From: Dastarcus helophoroides | Taxonomy: Eukaryota > Arthropoda > Insecta > Coleoptera > Bothrideridae | Direction of reading: 5' to 3' | NCBI GenBank assembly: GCA_028583605.1 | Contig: CM053326.1 | Location: forward strand, 50,032,159-50,096,158 | DNA length: 64,000 nucleotides | Part shown: piece by piece, positions 1 to 11,839 of the stretch | Layout: the number at the start of each line of letters is the position of its first letter | Position numbering within the stretch: position 1 is the first letter of the stretch | Made by a program: the position numbers and the translations under genes | Notes under the pieces: generated by a model | What the model was told of the DNA's origin: nothing | Database searches by the model: none | What the model saw: only the letters and a program-made list of their open reading frames with translations

Positions 1-958
1 TTAATTAGACACTAAAGAATCCAATAGTTTTGCTAAAAGAAAATGTTGTTCGAAATTTCGATTTTGTTTCAATTTTTTCAGCTTTGAATTTTTAATGTAC
101 TGACACATACTGACTTGATATTTCCCAAGTAGCCTTTTTTCAGAATATTTCAAGTTTTCTTCGAAATTATATCTTTAACGTCGAAATTGCGATTGATATG
201 TCATTTAATTTTAAAGTACGTTCAACAGTTTTTTTGCAATAAAAGAAAATCGAAAGCAAGCAGAATACTAGTCAGTTATTTAAACTGATTTGACAATCGA
301 TAAAGCTGTTGCTTTCCGGAGCAACTTCCCCTTTTATAAAACACGACACCCTACTACAGAGCAATTCATAAACTCTAACAACAAACACAATAAAAATGAG
401 CTTGTAATCTTAAAGTAAACATGCTTTTAATATAGTTCAAATATGTTACTATTGATAGAATAATTCAGTGAGTTGCTGATGACAGTGAGTTAAAATAGTA
501 ATTTTTGCTTACCAAATGCTTAAGCACAAACATCTGCTACTAGCAAAGTGGAAAATACTAATAACTGATAAACTCTGTAGTAAAAAAATTCATGAATGAA
601 ATGTACAAGTTACGCACTTCCGCTATTTTAAAAGGTGTTGATTTCTTATCACATACTTTAATGGTAAATAGTAATGTAAAACAATATTTTGCCATTATAA
701 TAGTGATAGAATGACTCACATTTCAATGCTTATGAATGAATTGATAATTTCATAGGTAATTGTAATGAAAGACAAAATTTATGTATTGTAGGCGTAAACA
801 ATGACTACAGTTGTAATTATATAACTTATAGAAAATTTATTTGTACATTTTACGAAGTGTTGGCAGTTGTACAATATATTAAAGTAATAAAGTAGAGTTT
901 TGTAACTATAACATAACATGTACATGATCGGTTGTAAACAGTTTTAATCAAATCAAAT
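1..958. other. AT-rich intergenic DNA, nothing recognised
   Basis: No convincing coding exon, RNA gene or repeat end was seen. The stretch is AT-rich with scattered short homopolymers and stop codons in all frames. Confidence 0.6.
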
Positions 959-1260
959 AATTTAAACTGTCCACACATGCAAACAGAATGCACTACGTTA
1001 TGTAGTCCTCTAAGCGTGTGTAGTGGATCATAGGTAGCCAAATTAGCAGCAGTTGAACCACAAACGCTTAGCAAAGCGGTTGCTCTGTAGGAAAGCCCCA
1101 GAAGACTAGATTCTAATGCACAGACCAATAGGTAACATTTAACAGAATCGAAATTTGGAGATCGGTTTCGATCCTATTAGATCTCGTCAGTATGGTGTAT
1201 CCTAGTCTTTGGTGTATCCAATTCGAATGCTAACAAATGCTGGGGCATGTCCACAAATTA
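959..1260 (-). repeat. Hammerhead-bearing repeat family II, divergent copy
   Basis: This block is alignable by eye with 54400-54620. Shared words in the same order include GCAAAGCGGTTGCTCT, GCACAGACCAATAGGT, GGTTTCGATC and TCGAATGCTAACA. It carries a degraded hammerhead core on the minus strand (1157-1197). No clear target-site duplication was found, so the ends are approximate. It is the older of the two copies of this family in the window. Confidence 0.7.
1157..1197 (-). ncRNA. Degraded hammerhead ribozyme core
   Basis: Read on the minus strand, the segment gives CTGACGA, then stem II strands GATCT and GGATC (one U-G wobble) around loop AATA, then GAAA. These are the conserved catalytic boxes of a hammerhead. 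Stem III and the cleavage triplet that are intact in the 54.75 kb copy are altered here (CCGATC in place of CCGGTA), and stem I is mismatched, so self-cleavage is unlikely. Confidence 0.6.
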
Positions 1261-2283
1261 AATTATATTTTCGAGCTACTTTCCTTAAGAACAAGTTACC
1301 CTTCGATTTAATTGATTTGAATTTATAAATACATAGTACATAATTGTTTCCCCATAATTGAAAACCAATAACAATTATTGAGTAATTAAGAAAATTTGCA
1401 TATGAATCGTTTTGTTAACATAAAATGTTATCTTAAAAAGCTTATTATATTAAGACATGTCTATCTATCTAATAACTAGTTAAAGTAACATAAGAAAACA
1501 ATTTTCTAATCTCACATCTTGCCATGAAATTAGAAAGCATATTATTTTTAAGTATGACTGATAATAGTAAATATGTGTTAATGATTTAGTTATTTATGTT
1601 GTTATTTAAGGTAAACATACGTGTTATTACCCAATTAAAAATCACATCAACAATGTTGCAAAAACTTCAATACTTTGCAATAAACAAATGTTTGATAATA
1701 ATGATAACCAAAATAAAATAATCAAACAGTGAATTCTCAGAAAGATGATCAAAATTTAACAATCAAACACACATTTATGCAAGATAATAGAGTAAAGGGT
1801 TATCAGACCCGCAATTATCAAAATTTCATAAGCTGATGGTCAAGGGTTACGTTTGTTAAGAACTAAAATAAAATAATTCTTTGAACCTATCTGGCGGTTA
1901 TCTGTGATCTTCAATTTAACGTTGTAGCGAATTATGCGTATAAAATTTGCATTATTTTTGCATTTATTATTCATGCATATTCAATGCCATGGATTTTTCC
2001 TTAACCTTATAAAAGAGCGTTCACGTACATAAACAATGTTTTATTTAATATTAGTAATTAATAACTCCCATTGAAGTGATTATTTACTGGAATCTTTTTC
2101 GTACACTAAAAACCTTGCAATGCAGTTTGATAACACTATTCCAGTAAATTAGTCTTATTAATTAATGCATAAAAACGATATCAAAGTTTAATTTAAAAAC
2201 AACTTTATAAAGTATACTCAGTTTATATCAGAAAAATTAGGTAGCCTGGGGACTGCTGTCACAACTGAAAGCTCCATAAATGT
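1261..2283. other. AT-rich intergenic DNA, nothing recognised
   Basis: No gene, RNA or repeat boundary could be supported here. Stops occur densely in all frames. Confidence 0.55.
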
Positions 2284-2288
2284 ATTTT

Positions 2289-2425
2289 TTTTTGGTGGAA
2301 CGGACTGGTCCTTGGTTATCTTCAAAAATTGAAATACAAATCTTGTCCCCTGAAACCAAGAAAGATTAAAAAACACACAGAGGTTGCTTTTTAATCTTTC
2401 TTGGTTTCAGGAGACAGTATTTTAA
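2289..2425. repeat. Family I repeat, inverted tail-to-tail remnant
   Basis: It starts with the family end TTTGGTGGAACGGACTGG, runs through CTTGTCCCCTGAAACCAAG, and abruptly turns round at AGAGGTTGC into TTTTTAATCTTTCTTGG, the complementary strand of the same unit. The hammerhead-like part has been lost at the turn. This is a short palindrome made by two family I tails. Confidence 0.7.
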
Positions 2426-2465
2426 TTTTCCATAAATGTAGTTAACATTCCTATTCTTGGGAATG

Positions 2466-2530
2466 GTCGTGTGGCTCAGTGGTTAAGGCGACCAACCACA
2501 GATTGCACCATGGTCCGTTTAGTTCGTTTT
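2466..2530 (+). repeat. tRNA-like 5' half, possible SINE head
   Basis: TGTGGCTCAGTGGTTAAGGC matches a tRNA 5' half with D-arm and a pol III A box (TGGCTCAGTGG). The downstream part does not fold into a clean anticodon arm, and no good B box (GGTTCGANNCC) follows; GTTTAGTTCG is only a weak resemblance. I take it for a tRNA-derived SINE head or tRNA pseudogene rather than a working tRNA. Confidence 0.3.
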
Positions 2531-3009
2531 TCTGATTTTGATTTAATAAATTGAGTTAGTTGAATGTCAAGTGTCATAAATTTTATATAAATTAAAATTT
2601 TCAAGAATAAAATAACGATTACAGCACGTTAATACAAGATCTGTTAGTCATTGACATCTTAAAAGTAAATTAGGTTAAAGTATCAGTTTTAAAATATAGA
2701 ATTATTTAATATATTATAATATAATTTTTCATAATTGTATTAACTTTTTCTCAAAAGTTTTGTATTTTTAAACTCCATTTATTTTAAATTTATTAAATTA
2801 AATTCATTTTAAAAGTCCAACTTCTGTATTTTTCTAAAATTTTGCAGGTTAAGCTTAGTGTTTTTTTTATACATTTTTTTAGCTTCAAGTTTAAAAATTT
2901 TGTTTATGAACCAGAAATTGAGGTCATTTTCCAAAATTTTTGTGGCAATATTTTAATTTTTTTGTAATTTCATCGTTTTTTTTTTCAAGATTTAAGCTGA
3001 ATAATTTTT
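2531..3009. other. AT-rich spacer
   Basis: T-rich sequence with long T runs before the satellite. No feature is supported. Confidence 0.5.
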
Positions 3010-6000
3010 CGACCGTAATATTCAACTGTTGTTTACTACAGTGAATAATTTCGAATTTTTTTCATCCACATGTCTTGGGGATAGACTAGTGTAAAGGTAA
3101 CTTATTGAGCATTTCTTGTTATAGCTCAAAAAGTATTTGAGGTAAAATTCAAACAAAAATTGTTTTAGAATGTATAAACGAAGCGCTTTCATATGATACA
3201 CCATTCGACTGTGCCCCCCCCCCCCCCCATATCCCCCTTCAATTTCTGACAAAATCTTTAATTTTCGTGTAATATGCAACAAATATTTATAAATATAATT
3301 TTCTTTACCTTTATGACTTGAAGATAGGGCGGAGTAAGGGTAACTTATTGCGTATTTCTTTCATTATAACTCAAAAAATATTTGAGTTAAAATTTAATCA
3401 TGAATTACATTAGAATGTGCAAACAAAACGCTTTCATATGATACCATACTCGATCATGCCCCCTTTGACCCCCCCTTAATTCCTGACCAAACTCCTTAGT
3501 ATTCGTATAATATTCAACTGCTATTTATTAGTATGGATAATTTTTGATTTTTTTACCTACATGACTTAAAGATAAAGGGGAGTAAGGGTAACTTATTGCG
3601 TAGTTTTTATTATAACTCAAAAAATATTTGAGCTGAAATTTAAACATAAATTGTATTAGAATGTGCAAAGGAAACGTTTTCATATGATACCCCACTCAAC
3701 TATGCCCCTCATAACCCCCCTATAATTACTGACCAATGATTGATTTTTTTACCTACATGACCTGAAGATAGAGCGGCGTAAGGGTAAGTTATTGCGTATT
3801 TTTTATTATAATTGAAAAAATATTCAAGCTAAGATTTAAAGAAAAGCGGTTTTGAAATGTGCAAACGAAACGCTTTCATATGATACCGTACTCAATCATG
3901 CCCCCCCCCATGACCCCCCTTTAATTACTGACCAAACTCCTTAATTTTCGTATAATATTCAACTGCTATTTATTAGTATGGATAATTTCTGATTTTTTTT
4001 ACCTACATGACTTGAATATAGAGCGGAGAAAGGGTAACTTATTGCGTAGTTTTTATTATAACTCAAAAAATATTTGAGCTGAAATTTAAACATAAATTGT
4101 ATTAGAATGTGCAAAGGAAACGTTTTCATATGATACCCCACTCGACTATGCGCCCCATGACACCCCTTTAATTACTGACCATGCTCCTTAATATTCGTTT
4201 AATATTCAACTGCTATTTATTAGTATGGATAATTTCCGATTTTTTTACCTACACGACTTGAAGATAGAGCGGGGTAAGGGTAAGTTATTGCGTATTTTTT
4301 ATTATAACTGAAAAAATATTTAAGCTAAGATTTAAAGAAAAGCGGTTTTAGAATGTGCAAACGAAACGCTTTCATATGATACCCTACTCGATCATGCCCC
4401 CCATGACCCCCCTTCAGTTACTGACCAAACTCCTTAATTTTCGTATAATATTCAACTGGTATTTATTAGTATGGATAATTTCTAATTTTTTTACCTACAT
4501 GACTTGAAGATAAAGCGGAGCAAGGGTAACTTTTTGCGTAGTTTTTATTGTAACTCAAAAAATATTTCGAGCTAAAATTTAAACATAAATTGTATTAGAA
4601 TCTGCAAAGGAAACGTTTTCATATGATACCCCACTCCACTATGCCCCTCCCCTGTAACCTCACTCAGTTGCTGATCAAATTCCTTAGTATTCGTATAATA
4701 TTTAACTGCTATTTAATACTATGGATAATTTCTAACTTTTTTACCTTTATGACTTGAAGATAGAGCGGAGTAAGGGTAATTTATTGCGTATTTTTCATTA
4801 TAACTGAAAATATATTTAGGCTAAAATTTAAAGAAAAGCGGTTTTGGAATGTGCAAACAAAACGCTTTCATATGATACCCTACTCGATCACGCCCCCCAT
4901 GACCCCCCTTCGATTACTGACCAAACTCCTTAATTTTCATATAGTATTCAACTGCTATTTATTAGTATGGATAATTTCTGATTTTTTTTACATATATGAC
5001 TTGAATATAGAGCGGAGAAAGGGTAACTTATTGTGTATTTCTTATTATAACTCAAAAAATATTTGAGCTAAAATTTAAACATAAATTAAATTACAATGTG
5101 CAAAGGAAACGTTTTTATATGATACCCCACTCGACTATGCCGCCCCCCTGTAACCCCCCTCGATTGCTGATCAAATTCCTTAATATTCGTATAATATTTA
5201 ACTTCCATTTAATGGTATGGATAACGTCTGATTTTTTCTTTACCTACATGACTTGAAGATAGAGAGGAGTAGGGTAACTTATTGCGTATTTTTTATTATA
5301 ACTCAAAAAATATTTGAGCTAAAATTTGAAGACAAGCGGTTTAAGAATGTGCAAATGAAACGCTTTCATATGATACCCTACTCAACCATACCCCCCGATG
5401 ACCCCCCTTCGGTTACTGACCAAACTCCTTAATTTTCGTATAATATTCAACAGTTATTTATTAGCATGGATAATTTCTGATTTTTTTACCTACCTGATTT
5501 GAAGATAGGGCGGAGTAAGGGTAACTGATTGCGTATTTCTTATTATAACTCAAAAAATTTTTGAGCTAAAATTTAAACATAAATTGTATTAGAATGTGTA
5601 AAAGAAACGTTTTCATATGATACCCCACTCGACTGTACCCCCCCCCCATGACCCCCCTTTAATTACTGACCAAACTCCTTAATATTCGTATAATAAACTG
5701 CTCTTTATTAGTATAGATAATTTCTGATTTTTTTTATCTACATGAATTGAAGATAGAGCGGAGTAAGGGCAACTTATTGCGTATTTCTTATTATAACTCA
5801 AAAAATATTTGAGCTCAAATTTAAACATAAATTGTATTGGAATGTGCAAAGGAAATGTTTTCATATGATACCATACTCGTTTATGTCCCCCCGTAACCCC
5901 CCTCAGTTGCTGATCAAATTCCTTAGTATTCGTATAATATTTAACTGCGATTTAATAGTATGGATAATTTTTTTACCTTTATGACTTGAAGATAGAGCAG

Positions 6001-6670
6001 AGTAGGGGTAATTTATTGCGTATTTTTTATTATATCTGAGAAAATATTTAGGCTAAAATTTAAAGAAAAGCGGTTCTAGAATGTGCAAACAAAACGCTTT
6101 CATATGGTACCCTACTCGATCATGCCTCCCATGACCCCCCTTCAGTTACTGACCAAACTCCTTAATTTTCGTCTAATATTCAACTGCTATTTATTAGTAT
6201 GGATAATTACTGATTTTTTTTTACCTATATGACTTGAAGATAGAGCGGAGTAAGGATAAGTTATTGCGTATTTTTTATTATAACTCAAAAAATATTTGAG
6301 GTAAAATTTAAAGACAAACGGTTTTAGAATGTGCAAACGAAACGCTTTCATATGATACCCTACTCGATCATGCCCCCCCATGACCCCACTTCAGTTACTG
6401 ACCAAACTCCTTAATTTTCGTATAATATTCAACTGCTATTTATTAGTATGGATAATTTCTGATTTTTTTTACCTACATGACTTGAAGATAGAGCGGAGTA
6501 AGGGTACTTTATTGGGTATTTTTTATTATAACTCAAAAAATATTTGAGCCAAAATTCAAACATAAATTGTATAAGATTGTGCAAAGGAAACGTTTTTATA
6601 TGATACCCTACTCGACTATGCCCCCTCGTTACTCCCCTACAGTTTTCGACCAAACTCCTTAATGTGCGAC
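3010..6670. repeat. Tandem satellite, ~247-bp monomer, about 15 units
   Basis: The word TTTCATATGATAC recurs at about 3187, 3432, 3678, 3874, 4124, 4370, 4617, 4866, 5114, 5364, 5611, 5859, 6098, 6346 and 6595, a spacing of about 247 bp. One unit, between 3678 and 3874, is shortened by about 50 bp. Each unit has a C-rich block (ATGCCCCCCATGACCCCCC), a TGACTTGAAGATAGAGCGG block and an AT-rich block. Two monomer types alternate through most of the array: type A reads AAAGCGGTTTTAGAATGTGC and ACGCTTTC, type B reads AAATTGTATTAGAATGTGC and ACGTTTTC. This gives a ~495-bp dimeric higher-order repeat. Short open frames inside it are by-products. Confidence 0.95.
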
Positions 6671-7309
6671 TGATACTTATTAGTATGAATAATTCGAAAT
6701 GCGGAATACGAAATTAAAACAGAAATCCTTTTTCCACAATATCACACAATCAAAAGAAAAGGGCATAATAATCTAAATTGTATACAAATATAAAAATATA
6801 TACAAACTAGAACTAATCATTTTAATTAAAAAATATAAAATTTTAATTTTTGATATTACAATTCATTTGAAAATTTAAAAAAATACTGTTATATCATAGT
6901 TCACTTCTGTCGGCTCCTTCCTACTGCCATTTTTTTTTTTGAAATTTTTACCTTTTCTAAAGTTTGTTGTACGTTATTTTAAACTTAATCTTGTTCTAGT
7001 TTTAAATTTAAATTTTTTGAACTAAATGTTTGAATCCAAAATCGAAATTTTCCGAAAAATGTAGTAGATATATCAGAGGGATTCTAAACCAGAAGTGACG
7101 TAGTAGCTTTGGATGGTATGTGGTAGAAGAATTAGTAGAGATTTAAGGTGGAAGTGCTAGTAGAGATTCATGATGAAACTGGATAGTATCATATGAAAGG
7201 GCGTGACGCGTAAAACATATAAGCTAAATGGGTTTTACTCAGAAAAAATTTGGAGCGTGTATAACACCAGTCCATCCCCCAGATATATCGTCTAAAAACA
7301 AATTTGAAA
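6671..7309. other. AT-rich DNA beside the satellite
   Basis: No gene seen. A short satellite-like relic (ATCATATGAAAGGGCGTG near 7188) suggests decayed array edges. Confidence 0.4.
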
Positions 7310-7432
7310 TTATAAAAATTGATACACAAATCTTGTCCCCTGAAACCAAGAAAAATTAAAAAGCACAACAGAGGTTGCTTTAACGTGTTTCGATAGCCAA
7401 GCTGTCATCTTCAGAGAGATACTGAAATTATA
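7310..7432 (-). repeat. Family I repeat, single unit
   Basis: On the minus strand it reads from CTCTCTGAAGATGACAGC through GAAACACGTT, the TTTTTCTTGGTTTCAG tract and GGGACAAGATTTGTG. Stem II strands are GACAGC and GCTATC, leaving one C/A mismatch. The 3' end is truncated before the CCACCAAA terminus. Confidence 0.75.
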
Positions 7433-7850
7433 AAACAAATGCGAATTTGGAAGAAAATATTTGAAATAAATTTTGCCTAGATTTGCTTCCTTTGGTTTCA
7501 ATTTTGAGATTTAAAATCTTAGGTCTATTCCGAAAAATATAGGTTAAAATTGTAATTTTAGTTTTAATCTCGAAACTTCGGGTTTCATTTTTACTTCAAT
7601 CTTAAAATTTTGACTTACATTCTAAATTAAAAAAAAATTTTGAAATAAAATCGAAACTTGGAATTTAAAAGTCAAAATATCTAGTCTAAAAACGATTTTT
7701 GAAAAATTCATTTTCTGAATAATTGAACATTTTAAAAATGTACTTTTTTTTAAAGAAGAAAGAAACGAACAAAAACATTCGATGCTTCAATTAAATCTCT
7801 AACAAGAAATTTGAGCTTTTTCGGAGTCAACATATATCTTTTGATTAAAT

Positions 7851-7982
7851 ATTTTTCTGAAGATGATGACTTGGCTATTGAAAAGCGTTAGAACAATTGT
7901 TATGTTTCTTTCTTGGTTTCAGAGGACAAGATTTGTATATCAATTTTTGAAGATCACCAAGGACTAGTTCGTTCCACCAAAA
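7851..7982 (+). repeat. Family I repeat, single unit
   Basis: It runs from TTCTGAAGATGATGACTTGG to GTTCGTTCCACCAAAA, with the CTTTCTTGGTTTCAGAGG tract in the middle. The hammerhead-like core is damaged: GATGAC opposite GCTATTG and GAAAAG instead of GAAACG. Confidence 0.75.
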
Positions 7983-8004
7983 TAAAAAATATAATTTAGG
8001 ATCG

Positions 8005-8232
8005 AAATACAAATCTTATCCCTTGAAATCAAGAAAGAATAAAAAACCCAACAGAGGTTGCTCTAACGCGTTTCGATAGCCAAGCTATCATCTTCGCTCT
8101 AAAGATGATAGCTTGGCTATTGAAACGCGTCAACCTCTGTTGCGCTTTTTAATCTTTCTTGGTTTCAAGGCACAAGATTTGTATTTCAATTTTTGGAGAT
8201 AACCAAGGACCAGCTCGTTCCACCAAAAATAT
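8005..8232. repeat. Family I repeat, inverted head-to-head pair
   Basis: A left arm in minus orientation (from GAAATACAAATCTTATCCC to AAGCTATCATCTTCG) meets a right arm in plus orientation (from CTAAAGATGATAGC to CCACCAAAA). The hammerhead-like heads face each other at the centre, near 8097. The right arm keeps stem II GATAGC/GCTATT and GAAACGCGTC. Confidence 0.75.
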
Positions 8233-8289
8233 TTTAGGATTCTTAGAAATAGCTTTTTCAAGTGATACCTCACAGGATATAATAACTAA

Positions 8290-8525
8290 AACTTGATTTT
8301 TCTGTGACCAAATTCACCCCTCCATTGTATTATAAAATATTTTCTTTTTCTAATCCTTGGCTTGCGCCATTCGCGTGGGTCATCGAGAACTAACGTTGTG
8401 CAAAATCTCAAATTCCTACGTTTCATAGTTATCGAGGAAAACCTGTGTGATAAATAGACAGACGGACACGAGAGGGAGATTATAAGGGTTCCCTATTTTT
8501 GCTTTTAAAATAAGGAACCCTAAAA
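8290..8525 (+). repeat. Dispersed insect-type repeat ending in a GGGTTCC/GGAACCC hairpin
   Basis: The segment passes through ATAGACAGACGGACACG and closes with AGGGTTCCCT, a T-rich loop, and AGGAACCCTAAAA. The last part folds as a hairpin. This tail style, a GACAGACGGAC run followed by a GGGTTCC hairpin, is familiar from dispersed insect retroposon 3' ends. I recognise it from general knowledge and could not check it. Short minus-strand frames here are not genes. Confidence 0.45.
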
Positions 8526-9100
8526 CAAAAAATAAAAAAACAAAAAACCTGAAAATCCACTTCATGCTCCCAGTTTTTAAATAATGATAATTTTTGATTA
8601 TCATTTGAATTAATAGACCCTGGCTTTAAATATAAACTAACTTTACATAAAAAACTGTTTATTCGTTTGCTGTTACTGAAATCGTCAAGCGATATCAAGA
8701 CTAGATTTCTAATAAGGAAAGTTACAAGTACTCACCGCTTCATCAGCATCGGAATTTCTGGCGAGAAGAACCATTTTGTATTTCCGAAAAAGCGGCCAAT
8801 TTTACACAACAATAACCGATTGAATTTTATTTCGCGAGAGCATTTATAAAAAACTGGTTATAAATAAATAAATAATAAATAAATACTTAAACACAGCGCG
8901 TTATGTGCGCGTTCTGCTATTGCCTGATACTGAATGTAAACTGGTTGGACTCGACCCACTTAATTCAAACGTGCCAACAAGTTGAAGAATCGAGTTCTGA
9001 GCGCGCCATCACTGCTTACTTGCTCTGTGCTTTTAAATAAATTATAAGATAATAAACTATATTTGTTATATTGTCCCATAACCCATAATAAAAATTACTG
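8526..9100. other. AT-rich intergenic DNA
   Basis: No gene or repeat end supported. A short AAATA run occurs near 8862-8885. Confidence 0.45.
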
Positions 9101-10145
9101 CAAGAATTGTTACGTTTTTACATCATTTTGGTATTCTCTAATTTGGTTTTCTCTGCGAAAATTCCATTCTATTTTAAAAGGGCAAATTTTTCCTCCAACT
9201 ACGCCTTTTTCTTGAAAGGATTACTTTTGTCAAAATTCGTCCAAAATTATGATTCGCAAAATTCGACTTTTTTCAAATTAAAATTTCAATTTCTCAAAAT
9301 GTTGACTTTTCTCTCGAAAATTCGATCTTTTTCTCGATTATTTCTCCTATGTCGGGCTTTTTCTGTAAGTTTCGATTTTTTTGGAATCTAACTTTCCGGA
9401 ATATTTTCAAATTAAAATTTCAATTTCTCAAAATGTCGACTTTTCTCTCGAAAATTCGATCTTTTTCTCGATTATTTCCATGTCGGGCTTTTTCTGTAAG
9501 TTTCGATTTTTTTGGAATCTAACTTTCCGGAATATTTTCAAATTAAAATTTCAATTTCTCAAAATGTCGACTTTTCTCTCGAAAATTCGATCTTTTTCTT
9601 GATTATTTCTTCCATGTGGGGCTTCTTCTGTAAGTTTCGATTTTTTTTAGAATCTAACTTTCTGAAATGTTTTCAAGTGATTAATTTTTGCCTTCAAATT
9701 TTGACATTTTTCTCGAAATTTAGACCTCTTTTATAAAATTCGTTTTTTTATTTCGAACGTATTCCTAAAATAAGTCGTCATTTTTCCTCAAAATTTTGAA
9801 TTTTTATCTTCAAATTCGTCAGTTCATTTTGAAATTTTTGCCACCTTTCAAAATTTGTTTTTTTTGTGAAAATTTCGACTCTTTTTCACAATTTTAATTT
9901 CTGCAACTTTCGCCCTATTAATCAAAATGTGATTTTTTTTTGAAATTTGGTCGATATTTTGATATAAAGACAAAGATTTGGAGAAAAATTTTGATTGGGA
10001 GATTTTGAGAAATATTTTTGGAGGTTTTGTGAAAAGGCAAAAATTGCTTTTTTTTGAAAACTTCAAATTTATTTTCCAACTTTCTTAAGATCAGACTTTC
10101 TCTAAAAAATTTCAATTCCATTTTGAATATAACGAGTTTTTCATC
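9101..10145 (+). repeat. Degenerate T-rich array with a 131-bp triplication
   Basis: The strand is T-rich and repeats a loose word of the type TTTTTCTCGAAATTTCGAC about every 20-30 bases. Inside it, 9265-9660 holds three copies of a 131-bp unit (TTTCAAATTAAAATTTCAAT ... TCGGGCTTTTTCTGTAAG). The units at 9381 and 9512 are exactly 131 bp apart. The apparent open frames are low-complexity F/S/K/I translations of the array. Confidence 0.8.
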
Positions 10146-10150
10146 CAAAA

Positions 10151-10265
10151 AATTTTGGTGAAACGGACTGGTCCTTGGTTATCTTCGAAAATTGAAATAC
10201 AGAACTTGTCCCCTGAAACCAAGAAACGCGTTTCGACGGCCAAGCTGTCATCTTCAGAGAAAAAC
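10151..10265 (-). repeat. Family I repeat, single unit
   Basis: Minus orientation, from CTCTGAAGATGACAGC to the CCAAAATT end. Stem II is GACAGC/GCCGTC with one mismatch. It faces the plus copy at 10406-10512. Confidence 0.75.
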
Positions 10266-10405
10266 TGGTTTCTTCTTGAGATTGTTCGACTTTTGTTTAG
10301 CCTTCTCAGAAATGGTACAGAACATTTTCCTCTGAAATTCACAAAATTCTACAAATTCATATTCACTTAAATTACTGGTTAATTCTAAATAAAGTCCATA
10401 AGTTT

Positions 10406-10512
10406 TTCTCTGAAGATGATAGCTTGGCTGTCGAAACGTGTTAGCCAGTAACCTTTGTTGTGTTTTTTAATCTTTCTTGGTTTCAGGGAACAAGTTCTGT
10501 ATTTCAATTTAA
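10406..10512 (+). repeat. Family I repeat, truncated at its 3' end
   Basis: It begins TTCTCTGAAGATGATAGC and ends in GTTCTGTATTTCAATTT. Stem II is GATAGC/GCTGTC with one G-U pair, followed by GAAACGTGTTAG. Confidence 0.75.
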
Positions 10513-11831
10513 AAAAATTATCTTCAGAAGTCGTCTTTTTCCAAATTTAAAGTTTTTTTTAATTACTGATCTTTTTTTTTCCAAATTTCGACCTTATTCG
10601 CAAAATTCGACCTCTTTGTATTAAAACTTGACTTTTTGTGAAAAATTCTGGATTTATTTTCAATTTTAGGTATTTTTCTTATAATGTCGAGCTTTACCTC
10701 GAAATGTTAATTTTTTTTTCGAAATTCTGTTGTATTTCCTAACACTGGGCTTTTAGAAGCTGACTTTTTGGAAATTTTTAGTAATTTTTTTGCCTTTTTC
10801 GTGAAATTTTGATTTTTATCTCTTTCCATATTTAGAAACCTTAGTATTTCCTTGAAATTCATCTTTTTCTTTCCCAAGATATATTTTTTATTAGAATTTC
10901 GATTTAATTTAAAAAAAAAAGACACAATTTCAAAAAAATGAGTAATTTGGGAGAATTTTTAAAATGATTTATTAATCTGATTTTTTAAACTAAAGTTAAT
11001 AAAAATATATGAGTTTTTCCAACGGATATTTTTTATTACAATTTTGAACTAATTTTGAGTAAATAAACAAATTTTTGAGAAAAAGTCGAAAGAAAATAAA
11101 ATCATCTCAATAAAAAATGAATTGTAAGTACGTTTTTTTCAGAATATATTGATATTTAGGGAAATAGATGGAATTTTTAGAAAAATCATAAAACGAAAGA
11201 AAAATCAAATTTTAAAAGCTTCCAAAAACTTTCGAATACTTAAAACTTTAAAAAAAGTCGAAATTTCCCAACTAAGGAAAAAGCTAGATTTTGAGAATGA
11301 AGTAAAACGAATTGAAGCCAAATATATTTGAAAAAATTTCGAAAGTAAAAATGAAAGTTAAAAAAAATTACAAATTTTGAAAAATGTATCAAACTTTAAA
11401 AAAAAGGGTTAAAATTTCCCAGAGAAAGTCAAATTTTAACAAACTTTCCAAACAAAATAAATTCAATGAAAAAAAATCGAAATTTGTAGAAACATTAAAA
11501 TGTCCAATTTTAAGATAAAAATGAAATTTCGACAAAAAGCGGATTTTAAGAAACCAGTCGAAATTTCTAAAAAAATCAGTAAAAGCTAACATTTGAGAAA
11601 ATTGGGGAAATTTTCAAAAGAAGATCAATCTTGAAAACAAAGACGTCGAAATTTGTTTTAAAAAAGCCACAATTTAGAACAAAGTCGAAAAAAGTAATTT
11701 TGAAAAAAGTCGAATTTTGTGAATACGTTTTAATTTCAAAAAAAAAGAGAAAAATTCTGAGACGAAACTCCAATTATACAAAGTTATACAAGATTTTTGA
11801 GAAGAAGAGAAAAAAGGCGTCAATTTTGAGC
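10513..11831. repeat. Degenerate array, T-rich then A-rich
   Basis: The same loose word as at 9.1 kb, T-rich up to about 10.9 kb, switching to the complementary A-rich orientation (GTCGAAATTTnnAAAAAA) from about 11.05 kb. No gene is supported. Confidence 0.6.
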
Positions 11832-11839
11832 ATAAAGTC

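Noticed and set aside
2466..2530. A possible functional tRNA gene
   Set aside because: The A box is good, but the anticodon arm, T arm and B box are not. Kept only as a tRNA-like repeat head.
3010..6670. A CRISPR-like or regularly spaced repeat-spacer array
   Set aside because: Units are contiguous 247-bp satellite monomers with no unique spacers, in a eukaryotic genome.
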